From NCBI GenBank assembly GCA_964480825.1, contig CAYZRJ010000006.1, forward strand, positions 1-24,493: DNA of 24,493 nucleotides, read 5' to 3'. Each line of letters opens with the position of its first letter. Within the stretch, counting starts at the first letter, position 1. Positions 7,703 to 15,159 of this stretch are shown piece after piece. Below the pieces are notes generated by a model. The model saw nothing but the letters and a program-made list of their open reading frames with translations, was not told the DNA's origin and made no database searches. This DNA comes from CAYZRJ01 sp964480825 (lineage in GTDB: Bacteria > Patescibacteriota > WWE3 > UBA101185 > UBA10185). Both the position numbers and the translations under genes were made by a program.

Positions 7703-7739
7703 CCTTGATTTATAACCCATTTAATGGCAAAATACCAAT

Positions 7740-7823
7740 ATGAGCATTAGAAAAAAGAAAAAAGACGCACAAACAAATAAGATGAAGAGAAAAATGCGTA
7801 AGAAATACAAAAGAGTTTCTTAA
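7740..7823 (+). CDS. Possible 27-aa highly basic peptide
   Basis: ATG at 7740 opens 27 codons ending in TAA at 7821-7823; the stop shares bases with the stop of the convergent uppS gene. Over half of the residues are Lys or Arg (MSIRKKKKDA ... KRKMRKKYKRVS). Such composition is typical of tiny ribosome-associated proteins, or may simply reflect an A-rich stretch. TATAAC at 7711-7716 would start transcription about 17 nt upstream. It resembles no protein I can name. Confidence 0.35.
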   Translation: MSIRKKKKDAQTNKMKRKMRKKYKRVS

Positions 7824-8500
7824 TTTCCTCCGAATCTACGATTTCTACCTCTAAAATCCTCAACAGCTCTGATTAATTGTTCTGGTCCAAAGTCAGGAAA
7901 ATAAACTTGTGGAAAATAAAATTCAGAATATTCAGATTGCCAAGACATAAACCCGCTTAATCTTTGTTCGCCACTAGTTCGTATTATTAAATCCGGAGCG
8001 GGAATACCTGCGGTGTCTAAATTATTTTCGATATTTTCTGGTGTAATTTCAAGTCCGGCTAATTTTATTCTATCTAATGCGCGCAAAATTTCGTCATGAC
8101 CACCATAATCCATTCCGATTATTGTTGTAAAACCATCAAACATTTTTGTTTCTTCTTCCATATCTTTTAGAGCTTGAACGATATCCTGAGGAAGCCGATC
8201 TTCACGACCAATATGCATAAATCTGACCTTTTCGCTTAAAAATTTTTTTTTGTATTTTTTGATAAATTCGCGCGCGAGACCAAATAAATAACCGTTTTCT
8301 TCTTCGGTTCTTTTCCAATTTTCGGTAGAAAAAGCCCACGAAGTAAAATATTTAATACCCAAATCTCTGGCTGTGTTTAATAGGTGCTCAAAGTTTTCGG
8401 CACCTCTGCGGTGACCTTCAAATGCCGGAAGCCCCTTTTCTTTGGCCCAGCGTCTATTTCCATCGGGTATTATTGCTATATGTGTAAGTTGTTTTTCCAT
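7820..8500 (-). CDS. uppS: Undecaprenyl diphosphate synthase (cis-prenyltransferase)
   Basis: 226 residues, near the usual family length. It condenses isopentenyl diphosphate units in cis onto farnesyl diphosphate to make the C55 lipid carrier of cell-wall and glycan precursors, in the cytosol at the membrane face. The catalytic motif IPDGNRRWA has Asp13 and the pyrophosphate-binding Asn-Arg-Arg. The GHRRGAEN, FSTENWKR and DLIIRTSGEQRLSGF motifs and the terminal FPDFGPEQL are all intact. It starts at ATG 8500; TATAAT on the minus strand at 8515-8520 leaves a leader of about 7 nt. It is divergent from the trans-prenyl synthase, and the two share a 71-nt promoter region containing an inverted repeat, so joint control of carrier synthesis is likely. 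Confidence 0.95.
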   Translation of the reverse strand: MEKQLTHIAIIPDGNRRWAKEKGLPAFEGHRRGAENFEHLLNTARDLGIKYFTSWAFSTENWKRTEEENGYLFGLAREFIKKYKKKFLSEKVRFMHIGREDRLPQDIVQALKDMEEETKMFDGFTTIIGMDYGGHDEILRALDRIKLAGLEITPENIENNLDTAGIPAPDLIIRTSGEQRLSGFMSWQSEYSEFYFPQVYFPDFGPEQLIRAVEDFRGRNRRFGGN

Positions 8501-8514
8501 AATAAGTAAATCCC

Positions 8515-8562
8515 ATTATATCAGTAGATGGCGGTGTACCGCCAATCAAATTATTGTATAAT
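8515..8562. promoter_or_regulatory. Divergent promoters with a central inverted repeat (uppS / prenyl synthase)
   Basis: The uppS -10 (TATAAT on minus) is at 8515-8520 and the prenyl synthase -10 (TATAAT on plus) is at 8557-8562. Between them, TGGCGGTGTACCGCCA at 8529-8544 is a 7-bp inverted repeat around GT. It covers the positions expected for both -35 boxes (about 8538-8543 and 8534-8539), where no TTGACA-like sequence exists. It may be an activator or repressor site shared by both genes. Confidence 0.5.
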
Positions 8563-8571
8563 TGCAGGGTT

Positions 8572-9654
8572 ATGGAAGGCACTAAAGGCAAAGCCTACTT
8601 AAAAGACTACATTGTTAAAGCAAAACCACTTTTGACCGATTTTCTTGATAAAGAGACTAAAAGCGCCGAACGTGAAAACATGGGATATTTACCGCTGGAA
8701 CTTCTAAAAGATTATTCTAAGATGGTTTCTGAAGGGAAGGGAGTACGAGGAGCTCTGATCGAGTTAGCTTACAAAGCTTGCGGCGGCACGGATGCGCAAA
8801 AAGTATTAAACGCCAGCATATTTATAGAATTATTTCATTCCGCAATTTTAATTCACGATGATTTTATGGACAGAGATTCTTTTAGAAGAGGGATCGAAAC
8901 CATACACAAAAAATACGAACGCGTAGGAAAAGAAACAGGTGTAAAAATCTCGCCCGAACATTACGGAAATTCAATTGCCGTTAGTCTCGGGGATTCGGGT
9001 TTTTACTATTCTTGGAAGGTTTTAATGCAATCTGAGTTTTCACCGGACATTTTAGTGAAAGTCGGTCAAGTATACGCTGATTACATAGGACGTTTAGGTT
9101 TAGGTCAAGCGTTAGACATGTCTATAACAGGCACCAAAGACATCAGCGAAAAAGATGCTCTAAAAGTTTTATTTTTAAAATCCGTCGAGTATACGTCCAT
9201 ACTACCGATGAAAATAGGAGCTATTTTGGCCGGAAACTCGGATCAAAAAATAACTGTAGCCATGGAAAATTACGCTCATTGTTTTGGTTGGGCATTTCAG
9301 ATTCAAGACGATGTATTAGGTCTGTATGCCAAAGAGGAAGAATTAGGAAAACCGATTGGCAGTGATTTGCGCGAAGCTAAAAATACTTTATTAATGCTTA
9401 ACTTAAGAAAACTCGGCACGCAGGAGCAAAGGGACTTTCAAAATAAAATGTTGGGCAATCAAACTATTACGAAAGAGGACGTAGAAAAAATGAAGTTAAT
9501 TTTGAAAGAATCGGGAACATTACAGCACGTATTAAACTTGGGTTGGGAATATGTTAACGAAGGCAAAAAGTATATTTCTGATATTACAGTTGATGAAGAA
9601 ATAGCACAAACGTTGGAGTCACTTATTGTTTATATGATGGAACGCACTAAGTAA
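8572..9654 (+). CDS. Polyprenyl (geranylgeranyl-type) diphosphate synthase
   Basis: 360 residues from ATG 8572. This trans-prenyltransferase elongates allylic diphosphates with isopentenyl diphosphate. The first aspartate-rich motif is HDDFMD (D96-D100) and the second is QDDVLG (D246-D250). The GKGVRG segment supplies the IPP-binding Lys and Arg. The residues just before the first motif are small (Ala at -5) rather than the aromatic pair of farnesyl synthases, which favours a C20 or longer product; it could still supply the UppS primer through intermediates. An in-frame extension to 8554 overlaps the TATAAT at 8557-8562 and is rejected; the -10 ends 9 nt before ATG 8572. It ends 6 nt from the convergent membrane-protein gene. 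Family sure; product length inferred. Confidence 0.9.
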   Translation: MEGTKGKAYLKDYIVKAKPLLTDFLDKETKSAERENMGYLPLELLKDYSKMVSEGKGVRGALIELAYKACGGTDAQKVLNASIFIELFHSAILIHDDFMDRDSFRRGIETIHKKYERVGKETGVKISPEHYGNSIAVSLGDSGFYYSWKVLMQSEFSPDILVKVGQVYADYIGRLGLGQALDMSITGTKDISEKDALKVLFLKSVEYTSILPMKIGAILAGNSDQKITVAMENYAHCFGWAFQIQDDVLGLYAKEEELGKPIGSDLREAKNTLLMLNLRKLGTQEQRDFQNKMLGNQTITKEDVEKMKLILKESGTLQHVLNLGWEYVNEGKKYISDITVDEEIAQTLESLIVYMMERTK

Positions 9655-9660
9655 TTTTTT

Positions 9661-10038
9661 TTATTGTAAGTCGTTTATTTGTGACTCATCAAACGAGGTA
9701 GAAGCGTTAGTATTCTCAACATCTTCAATCTCCTTTAATATTCCGTCTGTAACTTCGTCGGTTTGCATTTTCTCATCCTGCTCTACCGAACCGCTGGTTT
9801 CTGTAGATTGAGGAGTTGTCTCAACCTTGTTCTCATTCTCTACTATTGGTGCAGGAATTCCGTTACCGGTGTCCACAGAATTTTTATATACAAAGTACAT
9901 CACTGCAGCCAGACAAATTCCCGTAAGAACCAGGATTAACGCCAAATATTTATGAGAATTGTTTGGTTTTTCCGGCGTCGAAGCGATAGTCGAAGTAGGC
10001 GTGACAGGGATTTCGTTGGGCGTTAAATTTTCGTTCAT
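9661..10038 (-). CDS. Single-pass membrane protein with Thr/Pro and acidic tails, unknown function
   Basis: 125 residues: a Pro/Thr-rich N-terminal stretch of about 30 residues, one transmembrane segment at roughly 31-51 (YLALILVLTGICLAAVMYFV), then an acidic, low-complexity tail rich in Glu, Thr and Asn. With Lys before and Tyr-Lys after the helix, the orientation is uncertain, but the tail is probably outside. It directly follows the secreted coiled-coil gene; the upstream stop codon ends at base 10039, next to the start at 10038. An AAAGGA site (10046-10051 on minus, 7 nt spacing) lies inside the end of that gene, so the two are one operon with Shine-Dalgarno-driven translation of the second gene. 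No recognised family. Confidence 0.7.
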   Translation of the reverse strand: MNENLTPNEIPVTPTSTIASTPEKPNNSHKYLALILVLTGICLAAVMYFVYKNSVDTGNGIPAPIVENENKVETTPQSTETSGSVEQDEKMQTDEVTDGILKEIEDVENTNASTSFDESQINDLQ

Positions 10039-10587
10039 TTAATTATCCTTTCTAAGTTCTTTAATATCGGATTTAATCGTATTTATAAAAAACTCTCTTA
10101 TGTTTTTAACATCGTCCCTTAGCTCTTTTAATAGTTCGCGGATTTCGTCCATTGAAGTTTTATTAGATACGGCGTTCTCACAATCTGCGTCTTTGAGCGC
10201 CTCAAGTTTGCTCATTAGGACATCGTAGTTAGTCTTTAATGTGTCGATCTGTCCTTTTAAAGTTTCTAAGTCGGATTTTAGTTTTGTAGTATCAACTTCC
10301 TGTGTGTCTAATCTTTCAACCAGAGCCGACAACCTGTCGTAGATTCTTGAGTATTTTTCTTTGTGAGACCTTTCACTTACTCCAAACATTTTTATTCTAT
10401 TATCGATCATGTTTTTTCTGTTATCGCATCTATTGTAATTGTCACGTTCTTCTCTTAATTTAATTATTTTGCCACGCGGAATATTTTCGTCTTCGCTTTG
10501 CGCGTGAGATACCAAAGGTAAAGCAAAAAAAGCCGCAGTCATTAAAAATAGTATAAGTTTTGATGATTTAAAGTTAATTTTTATCAC
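10039..10587 (-). CDS. Secreted coiled-coil protein of unknown function
   Basis: 182 residues. A Sec signal peptide occupies residues 1-30: basic start, hydrophobic core LILFLMTAAFFALPLV, and a likely cleavage after SHA. The mature part is almost wholly helical, with heptad-like Leu spacing (DRLSALVERLDTQEV, KLKSDLETLKGQIDTLK and MSKLEALKDA), and ends in a basic helix. It is probably an extracytoplasmic fibrous or oligomeric protein. The start is GTG at 10585-10587; TATAAT at 10594-10599 is 6 nt upstream, so the mRNA is leaderless even with GTG. It is in an operon with the membrane protein that follows, which may anchor or partner it. Two Cys (in DNRYNRC-like and DADCENA contexts) might form a disulfide. 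No family recognised. Confidence 0.75.
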   Translation of the reverse strand: MIKINFKSSKLILFLMTAAFFALPLVSHAQSEDENIPRGKIIKLREERDNYNRCDNRKNMIDNRIKMFGVSERSHKEKYSRIYDRLSALVERLDTQEVDTTKLKSDLETLKGQIDTLKTNYDVLMSKLEALKDADCENAVSNKTSMDEIRELLKELRDDVKNIREFFINTIKSDIKELRKDN

Positions 10588-10631
10588 CTTTAAATTATAT
10601 GTTACTACTGTAGTGATTGCAAATCATCAAG

Positions 10632-10637
10632 TATACT
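10632..10637 (+). promoter_or_regulatory. TATACT -10 box of the ROK kinase gene
   Basis: TATACT 9 nt before ATG 10647, no Shine-Dalgarno site. The 59-nt region between this gene and the divergent GTG-started gene holds both -10 boxes. Confidence 0.5.
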
Positions 10638-10646
10638 TAAAATAGA

Positions 10647-11489
10647 ATGTTTATATCAATTGATGTCGGCGGAACAAATACTCGCGTTGCCTCGTCCCGC
10701 AATTTAAGGGATATTGATGCGACCGAAACATTTCCATCACAAAAAATACTATACGAAGAAAAGAAATTAATCATTCGGGCTATAACCAAACTGGCAGGTA
10801 ATAACAAGATCGAAGCCACGGCGTTTGGGGTTGCTGGAATTGTTGATAAAGAAAAATGCTTCATCCGGAAATCCCCAAATTATGAAGCAATTAACGAAGT
10901 CGATATAAAGGGATTGCTCGGAGACATTGGGCAGACATCAATTTATTGTGGCAATGATAGCGAAATCGCTTGTTTAGGAGAGGCTGTTTTGGGGGCGGGT
11001 GCTAATTTTATAGGTGTAGCGTACTTATCTTTAGGCACAGGTGTAGGAGGTGCTTATATAGAGAATAAACAAATTTCTACTCCGTCTAAATTTTTCGAAC
11101 CCGGGCATCAGATAGTTGATTTGAGTTCAGATATAGCCGACGGTTATGGAATAAAAGGTAGTTTGGAAACCCTTATATCAGGCGAAGCATTTAAAAAGAG
11201 GTATAAAATTTTGCCTCATGAGTGTAATAACGAAAGGATTTGGTTTGAATACGGACGTCATGTTGGCTTAGGAATTCACAATCTGACGATGCTTTGGAAT
11301 CCGGAATGTATAGTAATTGGCGGTGGAATGTCAAAATACTTTAATAAATTCTTACCCGGTGTTCAGGATTTTTTGGCTAACTTAACGTTTATAAACCTTC
11401 CAGAAATATTAAAAGCTGAATTTGAACAGGGATCGGGTATTGTGGGTGGTTTTGTTTTGATCTCTCAAGCTACAGGGTATAGCCTCTGA
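10647..11489 (+). CDS. ROK-family sugar kinase (glucokinase-like) without the zinc motif
   Basis: 280 residues. The N-terminal phosphate motif is SIDVGGTNTR (D6), the catalytic base lies in GNDSEIA (D104), and the ATP-site motif SLGTGVGGA is at about residues 129-137. The ROK GH motif is kept (EPGHQ, E151/H154), but the Cx-CGxxGC-xE zinc cluster is replaced by ADGYGIKGSLE with no Cys, so the protein is a zinc-less branch. It phosphorylates a hexose (glucose most likely, or N-acetylmannosamine or fructose) in the cytosol. The convergent neighbour is a glucose-6-phosphate isomerase, which favours glucokinase. The ends overlap by 25 nt: this gene's TGA is at 11487-11489 and the neighbour ends at 11465. 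Family sure, sugar inferred. Confidence 0.87.
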   Translation: MFISIDVGGTNTRVASSRNLRDIDATETFPSQKILYEEKKLIIRAITKLAGNNKIEATAFGVAGIVDKEKCFIRKSPNYEAINEVDIKGLLGDIGQTSIYCGNDSEIACLGEAVLGAGANFIGVAYLSLGTGVGGAYIENKQISTPSKFFEPGHQIVDLSSDIADGYGIKGSLETLISGEAFKKRYKILPHECNNERIWFEYGRHVGLGIHNLTMLWNPECIVIGGGMSKYFNKFLPGVQDFLANLTFINLPEILKAEFEQGSGIVGGFVLISQATGYSL

Positions 11490-12040
11490 AATTCTTTTGC
11501 AGTAAGGACTTTCGGTTCCGGATGGTTTTTGTATTTTGGGTTAGGAACAAATTTTATCCCTCCATCATTAACGATATAAAAACACATTCCGCGTAATTTT
11601 TTTATTACCTCGTAATCAGATGGAGTATGTCCCGCATCCCAATCGTCAAAAACAATTAGAGGGGCCTTACCAACGTTTGACCACGAGTGTCCGAACTCGT
11701 AAGGAATTGTTAGTTCTTCTTTGGGTAAGAGTTTAATCATGTAAACTTGTTCGACTTTTTCAGGATTCCAGACACCTTTTTCAATGTACTTTTTTTGCAA
11801 AATGAGAATTCCTTCTCCGGCGATTAGTTTGTAAGTTTCAAGTATACGTGGAGGATGATAATGTCCGTAAGTTTTTGTAAATTCTTTTCCGTAAAGTCCG
11901 GGTGCTATCACAGTCATGTTTTGCCATTCGTTTTTGGTCAAATCAGAAAATATCCAGTAAGCTATTTCGGGACCATTCGCTTTGGGTTCTAGTAGTACAT
12001 CTTTTATTTCTTTTTTTGGGCGGAGCCACTCGAGGCGCAT
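11465..12040 (-). CDS. pgiA: Archaeal-type (cupin) glucose-6-phosphate isomerase
   Basis: 191 residues from ATG 12040. It interconverts glucose-6-phosphate and fructose-6-phosphate using a metal-bound cupin fold unrelated to classical Pgi. The cupin motifs are complete: H60 and H62 in TYGHYHPP, E69 in RILETY, and H118 in PYEFGHSW. Downstream DDWDAGHTPSDYE and the IVNDGG segment are family-typical. The frame extends upstream to 12121, but that extension consists of a 9-bp hairpin and an ATG inside it. TACAAT at 12050-12055 is 9 nt before ATG 12040 and fixes the shorter start. The neighbouring ROK kinase would provide its substrate. Ends in TGA at 11465-11467. Confidence 0.9.
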   Translation of the reverse strand: MRLEWLRPKKEIKDVLLEPKANGPEIAYWIFSDLTKNEWQNMTVIAPGLYGKEFTKTYGHYHPPRILETYKLIAGEGILILQKKYIEKGVWNPEKVEQVYMIKLLPKEELTIPYEFGHSWSNVGKAPLIVFDDWDAGHTPSDYEVIKKLRGMCFYIVNDGGIKFVPNPKYKNHPEPKVLTAKEFQRLYPVA

Positions 12041-12094
12041 AGTATGTTTATTGTATCGCTTACGCGATCGTGAGTACACTAATCGGCTAAAGAG

Positions 12095-12121
12095 ATGACC
12101 ACGTTTTTTGTCCGTGGTCAT
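12095..12121 (-). terminator. Hairpin between the 116-aa gene and the isomerase
   Basis: Nine-base-pair perfect stem, ATGACCACG (12095-12103) with CGTGGTCAT (12113-12121), and a 9-nt loop. It begins 7 nt after the stop of the 116-aa gene (minus strand). The following CTCTTT is a weak U-tract, so it may be a terminator or an mRNA-end stabiliser. Confidence 0.5.
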
Positions 12122-12127
12122 TTTATG

Positions 12128-12478
12128 TCAGTTTGTAACTAATTCGTATGCTTTACGCAGAAAGTCAGCCGTAATTTTCCTGATTCCCTTAACGTGAGAC
12201 ACAATTTTTGCGTTGCGAATTTCAATTGCTCGGGTAAAGGTGCCATCCACTTTTTGGTAAAATCTTGGCATATTTACTTCGGCGTAAGCCTTAAAATCAG
12301 ACCAGTCTATAACCGGTATGTTGCCCCCCGGGAGACCTTTTTCTATGGTTACGAAATATTCTTCATTTGGATCACCGTTGCCTATGTCGCCGTTGTGGTG
12401 CACAAAAACGATTTTTAAGTAGCTCCCTCTCTCGTCCTTTTCAGTTCTAACTATTGAGTAAACAGTCATATCGGGCAT
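12128..12478 (-). CDS. Orphan 116-aa protein, Shine-Dalgarno led
   Basis: 116 residues (MPDMTVYSIVRTEKDERG...), a mixed alpha/beta soluble protein with no signal peptide, no membrane helix and no Cys. The pattern of alternating hydrophobics (YLKIVFVHHNGD, YFVTIEKGL, FTRAIEIRNAKIVSHVKG) suggests a small beta-rich domain followed by a C-terminal helix (ITADFLRKAYELV). I recognise no family. Unlike most genes here it has a strong AGGAG site (12485-12489 on minus, 6 nt spacing) and a leader of about 30 nt from TATAAT at 12517-12522. Its base composition is higher in GC (for example 27 of 60 in 12301-12360, against 21 of 60 in 12661-12720 in the neighbouring gene). It ends in TGA, followed by a hairpin. 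Confidence 0.75.
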   Translation of the reverse strand: MPDMTVYSIVRTEKDERGSYLKIVFVHHNGDIGNGDPNEEYFVTIEKGLPGGNIPVIDWSDFKAYAEVNMPRFYQKVDGTFTRAIEIRNAKIVSHVKGIRKITADFLRKAYELVTN

Positions 12479-12484
12479 AATCGT

Positions 12485-12522
12485 CTCCTATTTATGTGTA
12501 ATTTTCGAATGAGCAGATTATA
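12485..12522 (-). promoter_or_regulatory. TATAAT box, leader and AGGAG site of the 116-aa gene
   Basis: TATAAT at 12517-12522 on the minus strand and AGGAG at 12485-12489; expected transcription start near 12510, giving a leader of about 30 nt, in contrast to the leaderless neighbours. Confidence 0.55.
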
Positions 12523-12538
12523 CCTTAATTATTCGATT

Positions 12539-13822
12539 TTATCTCAAACTAAAGTCTTCGAAAAAAATATCGTTTTTATCTATTCCCTTTCCAACTAATT
12601 GTTGTGACATCGCTTTCATCATTTCTAAAGGTCCACAAATATAAAATTGTTTGTCGTTTAAATTTCCGATTTCAGACGCGATATTTTCAACTTTTAAAGT
12701 GCCTTTTTCTGCTGATATCCATTGTGAATACTTATATTTATCTATATGTGCTCCCGAAAGTTCCTCTTCGCGATATAAATCGTTTTTTGTTGCTACTAAG
12801 TAAAATGTAAAAACTTTTTTTTGGAGCCTTAGTTTTGCCAAAGACTGTGTAATACTTAGAATCGGAGTAACCCCGATTCCTCCGGCTATAAATACCAAAT
12901 CCTTATTAGTATTGTTATCAACAAAAAATCTTCCGTATGGACCGTAAACTTCAACTTTATCTCCGGTTCTCACCTTTCCTAGTTGCGAAGTAAAGTCTCC
13001 TAAGTTTTTTATTGATAATCTTAGTTGTCTTCCATCTGTAAAAGACGAAATGGAAAAAGGATGGTTTTGTCTTATTAAGTCTTTCGAATTGAATTTTACA
13101 AAAACAAATTGTCCGGGTTTGTATATTAAACGATCTTTTTGAGTAGATAGTATAATTTCCGTAACATTTCCAAAGGGTGTAATTGTGTCAACTTTAAAAA
13201 CTAATTTTCGTGGCAGTAAATCGTAAAAAATGTATCTATACGTAACACTTATCATCGCTAAAACAGTTAAACCAAAAATCCAAAATCTTAAAGGCGTGTA
13301 TCTCGATATGTCGCTTTGAATCCAAAGCATGTGAAGTACCACTAAGACTAAAACTATTCCCATAAATCGATGGGCGATTTTCCATGTTTCATAAGACAAT
13401 TTGGCGTAAATTGTGATCAATATCAAAACAGTTAATAAAGTCAGAGCGGCTGTGCCTGCTAGATAAGGCTTAGTTAAAAACAGTGCTAGATAATCTGTAA
13501 AAGGAATTCCGCCTACTAAGGCATCTGTCATTATAAAAACCGGATGTAATAACAAGATACTAAAACCCCACTTTCCAAGCTTTTGGTGTACTTTATAGAC
13601 TTTATCCAGCCCTCCAAAAATATCCTCTAAAAATTTAGTGTTGGTCGTCAAGCAAAAAGTTAGAGCTAAAAGAGTTGCGCCAAGCAAAGCAAAATACTGC
13701 CCCAAAGACAAATAGGGAGTTTCCAGGACCAGACTTAGGTATGGTTTAGAGAATAAAAACAAAACCGTTGTTATAAAAAGAGCGATGTAAATTCCGTATA
13801 TTCCGATTTTCTTTATAAACAC
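12539..13822 (-). CDS. Ferric-reductase-like membrane flavoprotein (NAD(P)H oxidoreductase)
   Basis: 427 residues. Residues 1-205 hold about six transmembrane helices with His residues in LLLHPVFIM and AHRFMGI...VVLHML that could ligate two hemes, as in the ferric-reductase/NOX superfamily. Residues about 207-300 form an FAD-binding barrel with RQNHPFSISSF and YGPYGRFF. The C-terminal third is the pyridine-nucleotide domain with GGIGVTPI and YICGPLEMM, ending FFEDFSLR. It should carry electrons from NAD(P)H through FAD and heme across the membrane to an outside acceptor (ferric iron, oxygen or a quinone); the acceptor is not known. The start is GTG at 13820-13822, 5 nt after the upstream stop, with AAAGG very close, so it is co-transcribed with the 432-aa gene before it. 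Confidence 0.85.
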   Translation of the reverse strand: MFIKKIGIYGIYIALFITTVLFLFSKPYLSLVLETPYLSLGQYFALLGATLLALTFCLTTNTKFLEDIFGGLDKVYKVHQKLGKWGFSILLLHPVFIMTDALVGGIPFTDYLALFLTKPYLAGTAALTLLTVLILITIYAKLSYETWKIAHRFMGIVLVLVVLHMLWIQSDISRYTPLRFWIFGLTVLAMISVTYRYIFYDLLPRKLVFKVDTITPFGNVTEIILSTQKDRLIYKPGQFVFVKFNSKDLIRQNHPFSISSFTDGRQLRLSIKNLGDFTSQLGKVRTGDKVEVYGPYGRFFVDNNTNKDLVFIAGGIGVTPILSITQSLAKLRLQKKVFTFYLVATKNDLYREEELSGAHIDKYKYSQWISAEKGTLKVENIASEIGNLNDKQFYICGPLEMMKAMSQQLVGKGIDKNDIFFEDFSLR

Positions 13823-13827
13823 AGCCT

Positions 13828-15126
13828 TTATTCTAACGGCACAAAGGCCATAAAACTAGCAAGTTTACTCAAGTCTTCGAGTGCCCGTGTATCGTCTGAA
13901 GCGATAATAGTTTTTTCTGCGTTTTTGTAAATAGAATTTATTTTATTATTCGTGTAGTCGCCGTTCCAAACCAGGTAAGTTTTTTCATCATCAGAATGAG
14001 AAAAATTAATTATTAAAAACTCTTCCAACTGTTTAAGGCGTTCTTTCATACTCACGATTTCATCAAAATTGCTAAAATCTATTTTTTCTTTTCCCAGCAA
14101 CCACGCAAGTACAGTAATTTTGTTATCTTCTGCGTCTTTGTCTATAGATTCGGCGAGCGCGTCTATTGAAACTTCTGAAATTTTTGAAGTAAATATGTCC
14201 TGTATAGTACCAAGCGTGACATAGAGTTCATTTTGTTCCGGCGTGAGTTGTTCTTTCTCTTTATTAACCGGTGGAGGCAGCAGTATCTTAGAAGATCTTT
14301 TTAGAGCTTTATCTAAGTGTTTTTGGCTTTCGTCGTATTTCTCGTGCGCTTCTCCAATAATTACACCTTCGTTGTTTTCAGTAACTTGTTTAATAAAATT
14401 TAAAGTAAAAGCCGAAAGCAGGACATTGAACCTCTCTCTTGTTTCTTCCTCGGTGTTTGCGCTTAACGAGTCAATTCTTTTGTGTACATTTTTAAGATAT
14501 TTTGCCGAACCTAAGTCTATATCAAGCTGGACCTCCCTCTCTGTTCTGTTGTGTAAATCTACACGAAATGAACTTATCTCTTCTTCAGGCATTCCTGGTC
14601 TGCTGTAACTTAAAAAGCGAAAATTTAATTGCATTGGTGTGTACGTTTCGTTTGTAGCTTTTTCGCCGGTTCGAATAACTATCTCAACACCGTTAATTCC
14701 CTCTGAAAATATTTTTCCTATATTTTCCCTGTGCTCCTCATAAAGTTTTATTCTGAGCCCGCCTTCTTTATCTGTATCAGCGGCCAAATTAATTCTTTGC
14801 TCTTTATTTTGTGATAAGTTTTTAAATATACTGTCTAAGAAATTGAGCGCTTCAACCGTCTTTTCAATCTCCCCAATATACACTTCCTGAACGTTTTGTG
14901 GGAGTTTGCTAGTCGAGGACAACGTTGTCTTTGCCATTTTTACAGGACGTTGAAAAAGCTGTACTAGTTCTTGTTGTGCGGTTTGCAAAAACTCTTTATA
15001 TATATCTTTAGCACCTTCAGGAAGCCCAAACATTTCAGCAAAGTTTTCTAGTTTTGGCGTTTCAGGTAAAGAGACTTCGTATTGTTCAATTTCGGTAAAT
15101 TCTTGAGTTAAGTACGGTGCAACCAT
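13828..15126 (-). CDS. 432-aa orphan protein, first gene of an operon with a ferric-reductase-like enzyme
   Basis: A soluble, acidic 432-residue protein without signal peptide, membrane segment or visible Cys. The middle (about 110-215) is beta-rich (GLRIKLYEEH, GVEIVIRTGEK, QLNFRFLSY, SFRVDLHNRTEREVQLDIDLG); the flanks are helical. The C-terminal part includes LKQLEEFLIINFSHSD and EKTYLVWNGDY. The pattern looks like a multi-domain cytoplasmic protein typical of CPR lineage-specific families, and I do not recognise it. TAATAT at 15133-15138 is 6 nt before the ATG (leaderless). Only 5 nt separate its stop from the GTG of the reductase, so coupled expression is likely, but nothing in the sequence suggests a redox role. 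Confidence 0.75.
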   Translation of the reverse strand: MVAPYLTQEFTEIEQYEVSLPETPKLENFAEMFGLPEGAKDIYKEFLQTAQQELVQLFQRPVKMAKTTLSSTSKLPQNVQEVYIGEIEKTVEALNFLDSIFKNLSQNKEQRINLAADTDKEGGLRIKLYEEHRENIGKIFSEGINGVEIVIRTGEKATNETYTPMQLNFRFLSYSRPGMPEEEISSFRVDLHNRTEREVQLDIDLGSAKYLKNVHKRIDSLSANTEEETRERFNVLLSAFTLNFIKQVTENNEGVIIGEAHEKYDESQKHLDKALKRSSKILLPPPVNKEKEQLTPEQNELYVTLGTIQDIFTSKISEVSIDALAESIDKDAEDNKITVLAWLLGKEKIDFSNFDEIVSMKERLKQLEEFLIINFSHSDDEKTYLVWNGDYTNNKINSIYKNAEKTIIASDDTRALEDLSKLASFMAFVPLE

Positions 15127-15159
15127 AAATAAATATTAGCACAGCCAAATGGAAGTAGT

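Noticed and set aside
9645..9665. Intrinsic terminator between the prenyl synthase and the membrane-protein gene
   Set aside because: There is a run of T, but no GC-rich stem before it on either strand.
12041..12121. 27-residue N-terminal extension of the isomerase
   Set aside because: The ATG and first codons are one arm of a 9-bp hairpin, and the cupin protein normally starts near MRLEW; a -10 box lies inside the extension.
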